DNA of 64,000 nucleotides from Rhizobium grahamii. Lineage in GTDB: Bacteria > Pseudomonadota > Alphaproteobacteria > Rhizobiales > Rhizobiaceae. Below the pieces are notes generated by a model. The model worked only from the letters and a program-made list of their open reading frames with translations. It did no database searches and was not told the origin of the DNA. Shown here piece by piece: positions 30,735 to 38,069 of the stretch (the stretch's first letter is position 1; each line of letters starts with the position of its first letter). The position numbers and the translations under genes were made by a program. The DNA lies in NCBI RefSeq assembly GCF_009498215.1, contig NZ_CP043498.1, forward strand, positions 1,488,001 through 1,552,000, in the 5' to 3' direction.

Positions 30735-31688
30735 CTACAATGACATGCGCCGCGCGGGAAGATCGAACAGCGGCACGATCTCGGCTTCGCGGACGGAATC
30801 GTCGCCGGTCAGAAACTCGGTGATTGTTTCGAGGACAGGCGGCGCCGCCACGATCCGGCGATGGCCGAAGCCGTTGGCCCAGTGAAGCTGGACGGACTCG
30901 CCAGCCGCTGCATAGCGTCGCGCATGGTCGGCACTCACTTCCTTGTCGTCCTCCGCATGCACGATCATCACCGGCCGCTTGATGACGCCGGCCGCAGCAC
31001 TCGCGTCGAACTCCTCAAGTCTCCGGCCGGTGATCCGATGAACCTCTTTCTCAAGCGCCTGCTGTGCGGCTCGCCGAAGTCCGATCATCTTGCCGAAATC
31101 CTTGAACAGCCAGTGCATTTCGCTGGGAGAGCCGATCAACACGAGCTTCTCCGGCAGGACGACCGGCACTGACGGAAGCATGCCCGCAGCGGCCACCATC
31201 AAGGCAGCACCGCCGAAGGAATGGCCGATGGCGGCGTCGAATGCGCCGAACCGACGCTCGGCCGCTGCGATCGCCTTCACGGCCATGCCCATATGCAGCG
31301 CTCGCCCTTTTGCGCCTCCGTGCCCGGGGAAGTCGACGGCAATCACCTCCGCGCCGGTTGCCGCCAGCGTCTCGATGATGTCAGCCATGTAGACGCTGCT
31401 CGATCCCCATCCATGCGTCACGAGGTAACGCGCACGCCGCCCGATGGCGCCACCGTTCAGCCGGTAGGCATACGCTTTCCCGCCTCCCTGAAGCGCCAGC
31501 GTGAAGCGCTCGGCGCCCGCAAGCTTCGCGATGCCCGCAGCATGTGCCACTTTTGCCTTCTCTCCCTTGGGCGCCGAGGACGGCGTCATGCAGAACAGAC
31601 GGAAGGCCGCTTTTCCTGCGATGCGCGGCGAAACCGATTGCAACAGGGAAAATCCGAGGCGGGTGACCTTCAGCGTAAAGTTTGCCAT
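30735..31688 (-). CDS. Alpha/beta hydrolase
   Basis: The 317-residue protein has the alpha/beta hydrolase core. The oxyanion strand reads LVTHGWGSSSVYMADI, and EVIAVDFPGHGGAKG follows. The nucleophile elbow is GHSFGGAA, the acid is in MIVHAEDDKEV, and the histidine is in GFGHRRIV. There is no signal peptide. I chose the ATG at 31688 (MANFTLKVTRLG); the frame runs further but crosses the operator. It is divergent from a MarR gene with only 45 bp between, so it is a good candidate target of that regulator. Substrate unknown. Confidence 0.9.
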   Translation of the reverse strand: MANFTLKVTRLGFSLLQSVSPRIAGKAAFRLFCMTPSSAPKGEKAKVAHAAGIAKLAGAERFTLALQGGGKAYAYRLNGGAIGRRARYLVTHGWGSSSVYMADIIETLAATGAEVIAVDFPGHGGAKGRALHMGMAVKAIAAAERRFGAFDAAIGHSFGGAALMVAAAGMLPSVPVVLPEKLVLIGSPSEMHWLFKDFGKMIGLRRAAQQALEKEVHRITGRRLEEFDASAAAGVIKRPVMIVHAEDDKEVSADHARRYAAAGESVQLHWANGFGHRRIVAAPPVLETITEFLTGDDSVREAEIVPLFDLPARRMSL

Positions 31689-31704
31689 AGTGGGAATCCG
31701 ATAA

Positions 31705-31720
31705 TGTTCAACACTGAACA
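31705..31720. promoter_or_regulatory. Palindromic operator between hydrolase and MarR genes
   Basis: TGTTCA-ACAC-TGAACA is a perfect 6-bp inverted repeat with a 4-nt centre. It is central in the 45-bp divergent gap. A further half-site TGAACA (31735-31740) overlaps the marR start codon. Position and symmetry fit a MarR-family dimer site controlling both genes; this is inference. Confidence 0.65.
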
Positions 31721-31733
31721 ATAAAGTACAACG

Positions 31734-32210
31734 ATGAACAAAAATCAATCCCTCCCCTGGGATCATCCGCGTTTTCGCAGCTGGATCGCCGTCGCCCGCG
31801 CCTGCCAGCTCATGCAGCAGTCGCTTGGTCGCTCACTTGCCGAACTCGACATCAAGACCCCGCAGCTCGACATCCTGATCAACCTCTACCGTTTCGAAGG
31901 CATTTCCCAGCAGGAGCTTGCCCGCAAGCTGCTAGTCGGGCGCTCGAACATGAGCATGCTGCTGCCGCAGATGGAAAAGCGCGGGCTGATCGAGCGGCGC
32001 GGCGACGAGAAGGACAAGCGCGTGCTGCGGCTTTTCCTGACCGCGGAAGGCCGGGAAATCACCGAAAAGGCCATGGTCATCCAGACCGACTTGATCGAGC
32101 GCGTATTGTCGCCGGAACCGATCGAACAATGCACGGCAATGGCGGATTCCATGGAACGGATTATCCGCGTGCTGCAAACGGATCTCGTCGACGACGACGA
32201 TGTGTCCTAG
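31734..32210 (+). CDS. MarR family transcriptional regulator
   Basis: The 158-residue protein has the winged helix typical of MarR: TPQLDILINLYRFEGISQQELARKLLVGRSNMSMLLPQMEKRGLI is best read as helices 2-5 (recognition helix around GRSNMSMLL). The wing RRGDEKDKRVLRLFLTAEG follows. The C-terminal helix would dimerise and ends in an acidic run (DDDD). It is divergent from the hydrolase gene with a palindromic operator in the gap, so autoregulation and control of the hydrolase are likely. Its TAG stop shares CTAG with the stop of the convergent LtrA-like gene. Confidence 0.92.
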   Translation: MNKNQSLPWDHPRFRSWIAVARACQLMQQSLGRSLAELDIKTPQLDILINLYRFEGISQQELARKLLVGRSNMSMLLPQMEKRGLIERRGDEKDKRVLRLFLTAEGREITEKAMVIQTDLIERVLSPEPIEQCTAMADSMERIIRVLQTDLVDDDDVS

Positions 32211-33396
32211 TGAATGGTGTGCGCGGCGGTCTGCCCCACGAGGGATTTGTACTCCCACGCGGCCACGATGATCAGCACGGCCGTCGCCAGCATTCCTGCC
32301 AGATAAAGCTCGATGAACGGCGCGACAAAGGCGAGCAGGATCAGCAGCACCAGGCCACCGAGATGCGAGAGCGGCAACCGTCCGCTCGTCGCGCCCTTGA
32401 ACCAGAGATTGCCGGCAAGGAAGAGCCCGGAACCACCGAAGACCGAGGCCATCACGCCGATATTGCCGGTCTCGTGCGGGTGGGAGAACATGAACTCGAC
32501 CGCGACGGCATGGACGATGATGCCCGCCAGGATCGGAATATGCGCATAAGTGAAGGCCTGACGCGCAAGGCTTCCGGGCGCCTCCTCATGCTCGATGCGA
32601 TGAGCGGCCCTTTCGTGGCCGAACCGGAAATACAGCCACCACATCGCGACGGTGCCGACGAAGCCGGTGGCGAAGACAACCGCCGTCAGGCTTGAAAACG
32701 GCAACTCCGAGAAGGTACGGCCCGAAACGAGGATCGCTTCGCCAAGGCAAATGATGACGAAGAGCGCGCAGCGCTCTGCCATATGCGCCCCTGACACATC
32801 CCAGTCCGACGCGGTCGACTTGCCAAGTCCCGGCACGAAGAAGCCGCTCGCCGGCCCGTATATTCGATCGCGAGTGCAATCAGCCAGGCAATCAGCCGCG
32901 CTTCATGCTCAAGCAGCCCGCCGGCAATCCAGAAGACACCGGAAACGATCAGCCACGTGCTGATGCGCAGGAAATTGCGATAGTTGGAGGGGCTGGCATG
33001 CTTGAAGGCATACAACGTGAATAGCGACCGGCCGACCTGCATCAGCACATAGGCGCCGGCGAAAAGCAGGCCCTTATCGCCGAAGGCTTCCGGAATGGAC
33101 GCGGAGAGAACGAGGCCAAGCAGCATCAGCACCACGAGCATGCCGCGAACGGCCGTCTTTTCCGGATCGAGCCAGTTGGTGACCCAGGCCGTGAAGATCC
33201 ACACCCACCAGACCGCAAAGGTCATCAGTCCCGCTTCGAGCGCGCCGAGCGGCGTGTAGTGAGCAGCGAGTGCATGCGACAGCTGGGAAATCGAGAAAAC
33301 GAAGACAAGGTCGAAAAACAACTCAAGGAAGGTGACCCTGCTACCACCAGGACTGCCCTTGACGCGCAGCCAGTTCCGTTTGCCCGTTCCTACCAT
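32207..33396 (-). CDS. Low temperature requirement A family membrane protein (frame disrupted by one base)
   Basis: The protein begins TFLELFFDLVFVFSISQLSHAL, the diagnostic LtrA (PF06772) start, and has about ten membrane spans. The frame breaks near 32853: the minus strand reads ACGGGCCGGCGAGC where ACGGGCCCGGCGAGC would join IEYTGPASGFFVPGLG to STASDWDVSGAHMAERCALF. With the C restored the product is 396 residues, family-typical. As sequenced, two overlapping frames (33396 to about 32690, and 32836 to 32207) encode the halves. AAGGGG precedes the ATG at 33396. It starts 25 bp after the DUF971 stop, a likely operon. Function of the family is not established. Confidence 0.87.
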
Positions 33397-33421
33397 GCAC
33401 GTCCCCTTCAACAATTGATGT

Positions 33422-33796
33422 TCAGCGCGGCTTTTCCGAGGTGTCGCGGCTCATGCCCTTTTCGCGCAACTCTTCTTCATAGGCGGCAAAAAGCTCCTCG
33501 CCACGCTCGCCGAGTTCACGCAGATAGGTCCAGGTAAAGATGCCGGTATCGTGCATGTCGTCGAAGCCGATGCGGACGGCATAGTTGCCGGTTGGCGTCA
33601 GAGAGATGATAGCGACATTGCGCTTTCCGGGCACCGTCACCTTCTGGCCGGGCCCATGCCCCTGCACTTCCGCCGACGGCGAAAGCACACGCAGCATCTC
33701 CGCCGGGAGATCGAAACGTGTCTCGTCGTTGAATGTCACGGCCAGATGTTGCCGGTCTTTCGAAACTCTGAGTTCGGTTGGCCAGATATCGCTCAT
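33422..33796 (-). CDS. DUF971 / gamma-butyrobetaine hydroxylase-like N-terminal domain protein
   Basis: The 124-residue protein reads [20 protein letters not shown], then [21 protein letters not shown], and ends [14 protein letters not shown]. This is the stand-alone DUF971 domain (PF06155), which is the N-terminal domain of gamma-butyrobetaine hydroxylase. Bacterial single-domain members often occur near iron-sulfur or molybdenum-cofactor genes; here moaA is divergent, 132 bp away. The start at 33796 is set by homology; the frame is open far upstream but overlaps moaA. No function can be assigned. Confidence 0.88.
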   Translation of the reverse strand: MSDIWPTELRVSKDRQHLAVTFNDETRFDLPAEMLRVLSPSAEVQGHGPGQKVTVPGKRNVAIISLTPTGNYAVRIGFDDMHDTGIFTWTYLRELGERGEELFAAYEEELREKGMSRDTSEKPR

Positions 33797-33928
33797 GATC
33801 CCATTCCCCTTCAAATCACGAGTAGGCAATGCCGCTTGGCGAGGCAAGCGCAATTTGCCGCTCCCAAAGGCGTTTCCCTTGACGCAGCAATGACCTATAC
33901 GCACATTAGTAGCATTGCGGAGGCATTC

Positions 33929-34975
33929 GTGAACAGCAACGTCGGAACGACAGGCAACGCATCGCCGCTGGTTGCAGAGGCGAAACCGATGATCGACCCG
34001 TTCAAGCGGGCCGTGACCTATCTGCGCGTCTCCGTTACCGATCGCTGCGACTTCCGCTGCACCTATTGCATGGCCGAGCACATGACCTTTCTGCCGAAGC
34101 AGGAACTGTTGACGCTCGAGGAGTTGCACCGGCTCTGTTCCGCCTTCATCGCCAAGGGTGTGCGCAAGCTGCGGCTGACCGGCGGCGAGCCGCTGGTGCG
34201 CAAGAACATCATGTATCTGGTGCACGAACTCGGCAAACAGATCGGCTCCGGCCTCGACGAGCTGACGCTGACCACCAACGGCTCGCAGCTCTCCCGCTTC
34301 GCCGACGAGCTCTACGCGGCAGGTGTCCGCCGCATCAACGTCTCGCTCGACACGCTCGATCCCGACAAGTTCCGGCAGATCACCCGCTGGGGCGACTTCC
34401 ACAAGGTGATGGAAGGGATCGATGCCGCGCAGAAGGCCGGCCTGAAGATCAAGCTGAACGCGGTGGCACTGAAGGATTTCAACGACGCCGAGATGCCTGA
34501 CATGATCCGTTTCGCGCACGGCCGCGGCATGGATCTGACCGTCATCGAAACCATGCCGATGGGCGAGATCGAGGAAGACCGGACCGACCGCTACCTGCCG
34601 CTGTCGAAGCTGAGGGCCGATCTCGAAGAACAGTTCACCTTCTCCGACATCGGCTATCGCACCGGCGGCCCGGCCCGTTATGTCGAGGTCAGGGAAACCG
34701 GCGGCCGGCTCGGCTTCATCACGCCGATGACCCATAATTTCTGCGAGAGCTGCAACCGCGTGCGGCTGACCTGCACCGGCACGCTCTACATGTGCCTCGG
34801 CCAGAACGACGCCGCCGACCTGCGCGCTGCGGTCCGCGCCACCCCTGACGACGGGCTGCTCTATGCAGCCATCGACGAGGCGATCTCGCGCAAGCCGAAG
34901 GGCCACGATTTCATCATCGACCGCACCCATAACCGCCCGGCCGTTGCCCGCCATATGAGCGTCACCGGCGGGTGA
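33929..34975 (+). CDS. moaA: GTP 3',8-cyclase MoaA
   Basis: MoaA is the radical-SAM enzyme that starts molybdopterin synthesis from GTP. The 348-residue protein has the N-terminal cluster motif C40-x3-C44-x2-C47 (RCDFRCTYC). [13 protein letters not shown] is present, the second cluster lies in [15 protein letters not shown], and the essential Gly-Gly closes the chain (MSVTGG). I chose the GTG at 33929 because GGAGG lies five bases upstream and the following NVGTTGNA matches rhizobial MoaA; an in-frame ATG 39 bases earlier has no such site. mobA and mobB, later steps of the pathway, lie 2 kb downstream. Confidence 0.95.
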   Translation: MNSNVGTTGNASPLVAEAKPMIDPFKRAVTYLRVSVTDRCDFRCTYCMAEHMTFLPKQELLTLEELHRLCSAFIAKGVRKLRLTGGEPLVRKNIMYLVHELGKQIGSGLDELTLTTNGSQLSRFADELYAAGVRRINVSLDTLDPDKFRQITRWGDFHKVMEGIDAAQKAGLKIKLNAVALKDFNDAEMPDMIRFAHGRGMDLTVIETMPMGEIEEDRTDRYLPLSKLRADLEEQFTFSDIGYRTGGPARYVEVRETGGRLGFITPMTHNFCESCNRVRLTCTGTLYMCLGQNDAADLRAAVRATPDDGLLYAAIDEAISRKPKGHDFIIDRTHNRPAVARHMSVTGG

Positions 34976-35765
34976 CGCCCACTGAATCAAGCAGATCAGG
35001 TCCGGTTGATCGACACCCGCCGTCTGCCAGCATCGACGTGCCGGTCACGAAGCTTGACATATCCGACCCCAGGAAAAGTGCTGCCTTGGCGATTTCCTCC
35101 GGCTGCGCCAGCCGCTTCAGCGCGTGCAGGCCATGGATGAAGGCGACCAGCTGCATATCCGGGTTTTCGAAGTTCGCGGGGTTCAACGCGGTATCCGTGC
35201 CGCCCGGCAACAGCGCATTGACGCGGATGTTCTTCGGCCCGAGTTCGGCGGCTAGCACCTGCACAAGACCGGTCAGGCCCGCCTTGCTTGCGGCATAGGC
35301 GCCCATACCGGGCATTCCCGCCGTGTGGCCGACGAAGGTCGAGGTAAAGACGATCGATCCGCCGCCGCGGGCAATCATTGCCGGCACCTGATATTTCGCC
35401 GCCAGGAACGCACTGGTCAGGTTGACGGCCAGCATCTCGTTCCAGCCTTCGAGGGAAAGATCGGCGACAGGCGCCGACTCGCCCGTCCCCCCGGCATTGT
35501 TGAACGCGACATCGAGGCCGCCGAACCGCTCGACAGCCACCTCGACCAGCCGCCTGTTCAACGCCTCATCACGCACGTCGCCGGCAACCGCCACCGCCTC
35601 GCCGCCCGCATCGGCGATCTCTTCGACCAGCATGCCGAGTTCTGCCTCGCGTCGCGCCGCGACGACCAGTCGTGCGCCCTCCGCTGCAAAGAGCTTGGCC
35701 GCCGCCCGGCCAATGCCGGAGCTTGCGCCGGTTATGATTGCAACCTTGCCATCCAGATATCTCAT
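34962..35765 (-). CDS. SDR family oxidoreductase (C-terminus altered by one-base deletion)
   Basis: The classical short-chain dehydrogenase pattern is present: NAD(P) motif [13 protein letters not shown], the catalytic Ser region FTSTFVG and YAASKAG (Tyr-x3-Lys). The last codons as read give [14 protein letters not shown], which is not family-like, and the frame overlaps moaA. Adding one G to the GGG run at 35016-35018 (CCC on the plus strand) restores the usual ending DGGVSINRT with a stop at 34996-34998, a 256-residue protein that no longer overlaps moaA. The start is the ATG at 35765 (MRYLDGK). Substrate unknown. Confidence 0.9.
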   Translation of the reverse strand: MRYLDGKVAIITGASSGIGRAAAKLFAAEGARLVVAARREAELGMLVEEIADAGGEAVAVAGDVRDEALNRRLVEVAVERFGGLDVAFNNAGGTGESAPVADLSLEGWNEMLAVNLTSAFLAAKYQVPAMIARGGGSIVFTSTFVGHTAGMPGMGAYAASKAGLTGLVQVLAAELGPKNIRVNALLPGGTDTALNPANFENPDMQLVAFIHGLHALKRLAQPEEIAKAALFLGSDMSSFVTGTSMLADGGCRSTGPDLLDSVGVTRR

Positions 35766-35965
35766 GTTGGAACCTCCACTTGTTGTTGGCGGCCCTTCAA
35801 ATCTCAGACATTCAAGGTCGCAGCCACCCGTTTCCTGCCGTCGGCTTGCGCACAACTGCATCATTGTGCACTGCGCAATCGAATTATCGCGACTGTGGCT
35901 TTCGATTGATTCCCTTCGCAACCTGCAGCTTCTAAAAGGAGTTGTACGAGAATCGGAATATCGAC

Positions 35966-36874
35966 ATGCCGCGGTCCCGCAACACCCAGGGCGCCATCTA
36001 CATGAGTTCGGCCATGGCCGGATTTTCCTGCAGCGACGCACTCTCCAAGTCAGTCATCGTTTACATGAACGCCGGCCAGATCATGTGCCTGCGCGGTCTC
36101 TTCACCAGCGTGCTCGTCTACGCGATCGCCCGCTACATGGGGGCGTTGCGCTCGTGGCGCGTCATGCTGAAGCCTATGGTCTTCGTCCGCGTCGTCTGCG
36201 AGGTTCTGGCAGCCGTGACTTACATTACAGCGCTCGGGATGATGCCGATCGCCAATGCCTCCGCCATTCTTCAATCGCTGCCGCTCGTCGTCACCTTCGG
36301 TGCCGCCCTGTTCTTTTCGGAGCCGGTCGGCTGGCGCCGCTGGCTCGCCATCGTCGGAGGATTGCTTGGCGTGTTGATCATCATCCGCCCCGGCGCGGAG
36401 GGCTTCACGATGGCAGCCCTGCTCTGCGTCGTCAGCGTGCTCGTGACTGCCGGCCGCGATCTCGCCACGCGTGGCATCGGCCCGGAAATTCCCTCGCTGA
36501 TGATCACCGTCGTGACAGCCGTCTCGGTGACGATCATCGGCGCCTTGCTGACCCCTGTCCTCGGCGGATGGCAACCCGTCAGCGGAATCGTACTTTCGCA
36601 CCTTCTGCTCGCCGCCATTCTAGTCCTGGTCGGCTATCAGTCCGTCATCATGGCGATGCGCACGGGCGAGATTTCCTTCGTTGCACCACTCCGCTACACC
36701 AGCCTGATCTTCTCGGCTGTGCTGGGCTTCATCTTCTTTGCGGAGGTGCCTGACTTCTGGACCCTGATCGGTGCTGCTGTCGTCATAGCGTCCGGCCTCT
36801 ACACGTTCTATCGTGAGGCAAAACGTCATGTGCCGCCGGTCGCCCAGGAGTCCGAGCCGAGAACACCCGTCTGA
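35966..36874 (+). CDS. EamA/DMT family transporter
   Basis: The 302-residue protein has ten predicted membrane spans arranged as two EamA repeats. Examples are AGQIMCLRGLFTSVLVYAI in the first, and VGYQSVIMAMRTGEISFVAP with LRYTSLIFSAVLGFIFFAE in the second. The family exports metabolites such as amino acids; the substrate cannot be told. I chose the ATG at 35966; an upstream TTG at 35942 sits too close to the AGGAG. mobA follows seven bases after the stop, so the gene probably shares a transcript with mobA-mobB. Confidence 0.91.
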   Translation: MPRSRNTQGAIYMSSAMAGFSCSDALSKSVIVYMNAGQIMCLRGLFTSVLVYAIARYMGALRSWRVMLKPMVFVRVVCEVLAAVTYITALGMMPIANASAILQSLPLVVTFGAALFFSEPVGWRRWLAIVGGLLGVLIIIRPGAEGFTMAALLCVVSVLVTAGRDLATRGIGPEIPSLMITVVTAVSVTIIGALLTPVLGGWQPVSGIVLSHLLLAAILVLVGYQSVIMAMRTGEISFVAPLRYTSLIFSAVLGFIFFAEVPDFWTLIGAAVVIASGLYTFYREAKRHVPPVAQESEPRTPV

Positions 36875-36881
36875 GGCAAAC

Positions 36882-37514
36882 ATGAACGATTTTACATTGA
36901 ACAGATCCACCATTCCGGGTGTCGTGCTGGCAGGTGGCCGCTCGTCCCGCATGGGCCGCGACAAGGCCTCGGTCACACTTGGGGGGCATTCGCTGCTAGC
37001 CCGGGTGCTCGATCAACTGGCGCCACAGGTATCCTCAATCGCTGTCAACGCCGACGCTATACCGGAAAACTGCAGTCAGCGGTTCATTCCTGATATAATC
37101 CCCGGCAAGGCTGGGCCGATGGCCGGCATTCACGCGGCGATGGCCTACGGCGCAACCCTTGGGGACGCGACGCACGTGATCACGGTTTCCGTCGACAGCC
37201 CGTTTTTCCCGCACGACCTCGTCGACTGGCTCGCCGCTGCAATCGACACACCCGAGAAGATCGCCATTGCCACCTCCGAGGGCCGCAGCCACCCTGTATT
37301 CGGACTTTGGCCCGTGGCGCTGGCCGACGATCTCAGTTCCTGGATCGCCACAGACGAGAAGCGGCGCGTGCGGGACTTCCTCTTGCGTCATGACGTTGCG
37401 GAAGTCGCCTTCCCGCTGCGCCCGACCCGCGCCAGCCTCCTGGATCCGTTTTTCAACGTCAACACGCCAGACGATCTCGCAGAAGCGGAACGCTGGCTGA
37501 AGGTACTGGTATAA
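36882..37514 (+). CDS. mobA: Molybdenum cofactor guanylyltransferase
   Basis: MobA transfers GMP to Mo-molybdopterin to make the guanine dinucleotide cofactor. The 210-residue protein opens with the nucleotidyltransferase loop VVLAGGRSSRMGRDKA. GKAGPMAGIHAAM follows, and then a metal-binding aspartate in VSVDSPFFPHDLV; the canonical CDxP is replaced by VDSP. FNVNTPDDLAEAE closes the domain. I chose the ATG at 36882. Its TAA overlaps the ATG of mobB (TAATG), so the two are translationally coupled. Confidence 0.94.
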   Translation: MNDFTLNRSTIPGVVLAGGRSSRMGRDKASVTLGGHSLLARVLDQLAPQVSSIAVNADAIPENCSQRFIPDIIPGKAGPMAGIHAAMAYGATLGDATHVITVSVDSPFFPHDLVDWLAAAIDTPEKIAIATSEGRSHPVFGLWPVALADDLSSWIATDEKRRVRDFLLRHDVAEVAFPLRPTRASLLDPFFNVNTPDDLAEAERWLKVLV

Positions 37515-38029
37515 TGAACAAGCCGAAAGTCTTTGGCATCGCAGGCTGGAAAAACTCGGGGAAGACCGGCCTCGCCGTCCGTCTCGTCGAAGAGTTCACC
37601 CGCCGCGGCTACAGCATCTCGACGATCAAGCATGCCCACCACGATTTCGACATCGACAAGGTCGGCGCCGACAGCTACCGGCACCGCCAGGCTGGCGCGC
37701 ATGAAGTCACCATCGTTTCCGGCACGCGGTACGCTATCATGCATGAACTGCGCGGAGCACCTGAGCCGGCCTTCGAGGAGATCCTCTCCCGTCTGGCGCC
37801 TTGCGATCTTGTCCTGATCGAAGGCTACAAGCGCGAGCAGATCCCGAAAATCGAGGCACGGCGTCTGGAGGCGGCAAACCGCGAGCCCCTGGCCCCGAGC
37901 GATCCGTTCATCTCCGCAATCGCCGCGGACCACCCTGTCGCCGAAGCCTTCCTTCCGGTGTTTGATCTCAACGACACATCGGCGATCGCCGATTTCATCG
38001 CCGCGATCGTGGAACTGCCTGCAAAGTAA
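37514..38029 (+). CDS. mobB: Molybdopterin-guanine dinucleotide biosynthesis adaptor MobB
   Basis: The 171-residue GTP-binding protein starts VFGIAGWKNSGKTGLAVRLVEE, a P-loop typical of MobB. STIKHAHHDFDIDKVGADSYRH and LVLIEGYKREQIPKIE follow, the latter being a family hallmark. MobB assists MobA, but is not essential in E. coli. It begins within the mobA stop codon and is followed by a strong bidirectional terminator shared with the convergent ompA-like gene. Confidence 0.94.
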   Translation: MNKPKVFGIAGWKNSGKTGLAVRLVEEFTRRGYSISTIKHAHHDFDIDKVGADSYRHRQAGAHEVTIVSGTRYAIMHELRGAPEPAFEEILSRLAPCDLVLIEGYKREQIPKIEARRLEAANREPLAPSDPFISAIAADHPVAEAFLPVFDLNDTSAIADFIAAIVELPAK

Positions 38030-38043
38030 CCGGCCGAAACGAA

Positions 38044-38069
38044 AAAGCCGCCGGTCTCCCGGCGGCTTT
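38044..38069. terminator. Bidirectional terminator between mobB and the ompA-like gene
   Basis: AAAGCCGCCGG-TCTC-CCGGCGGCTTT is an 11-bp perfect stem with A-runs on one side and T on the other. It serves both converging transcripts. The unrepaired ompA-like frame runs into it, another sign that its stop has been shifted. Confidence 0.88.

Noticed and set aside
33551..33928. An N-terminal extension of moaA by up to 126 codons
   Set aside because: It would overlap DUF971 on the other strand; the GTG at 33929 has a GGAGG site and family-like sequence follows it.
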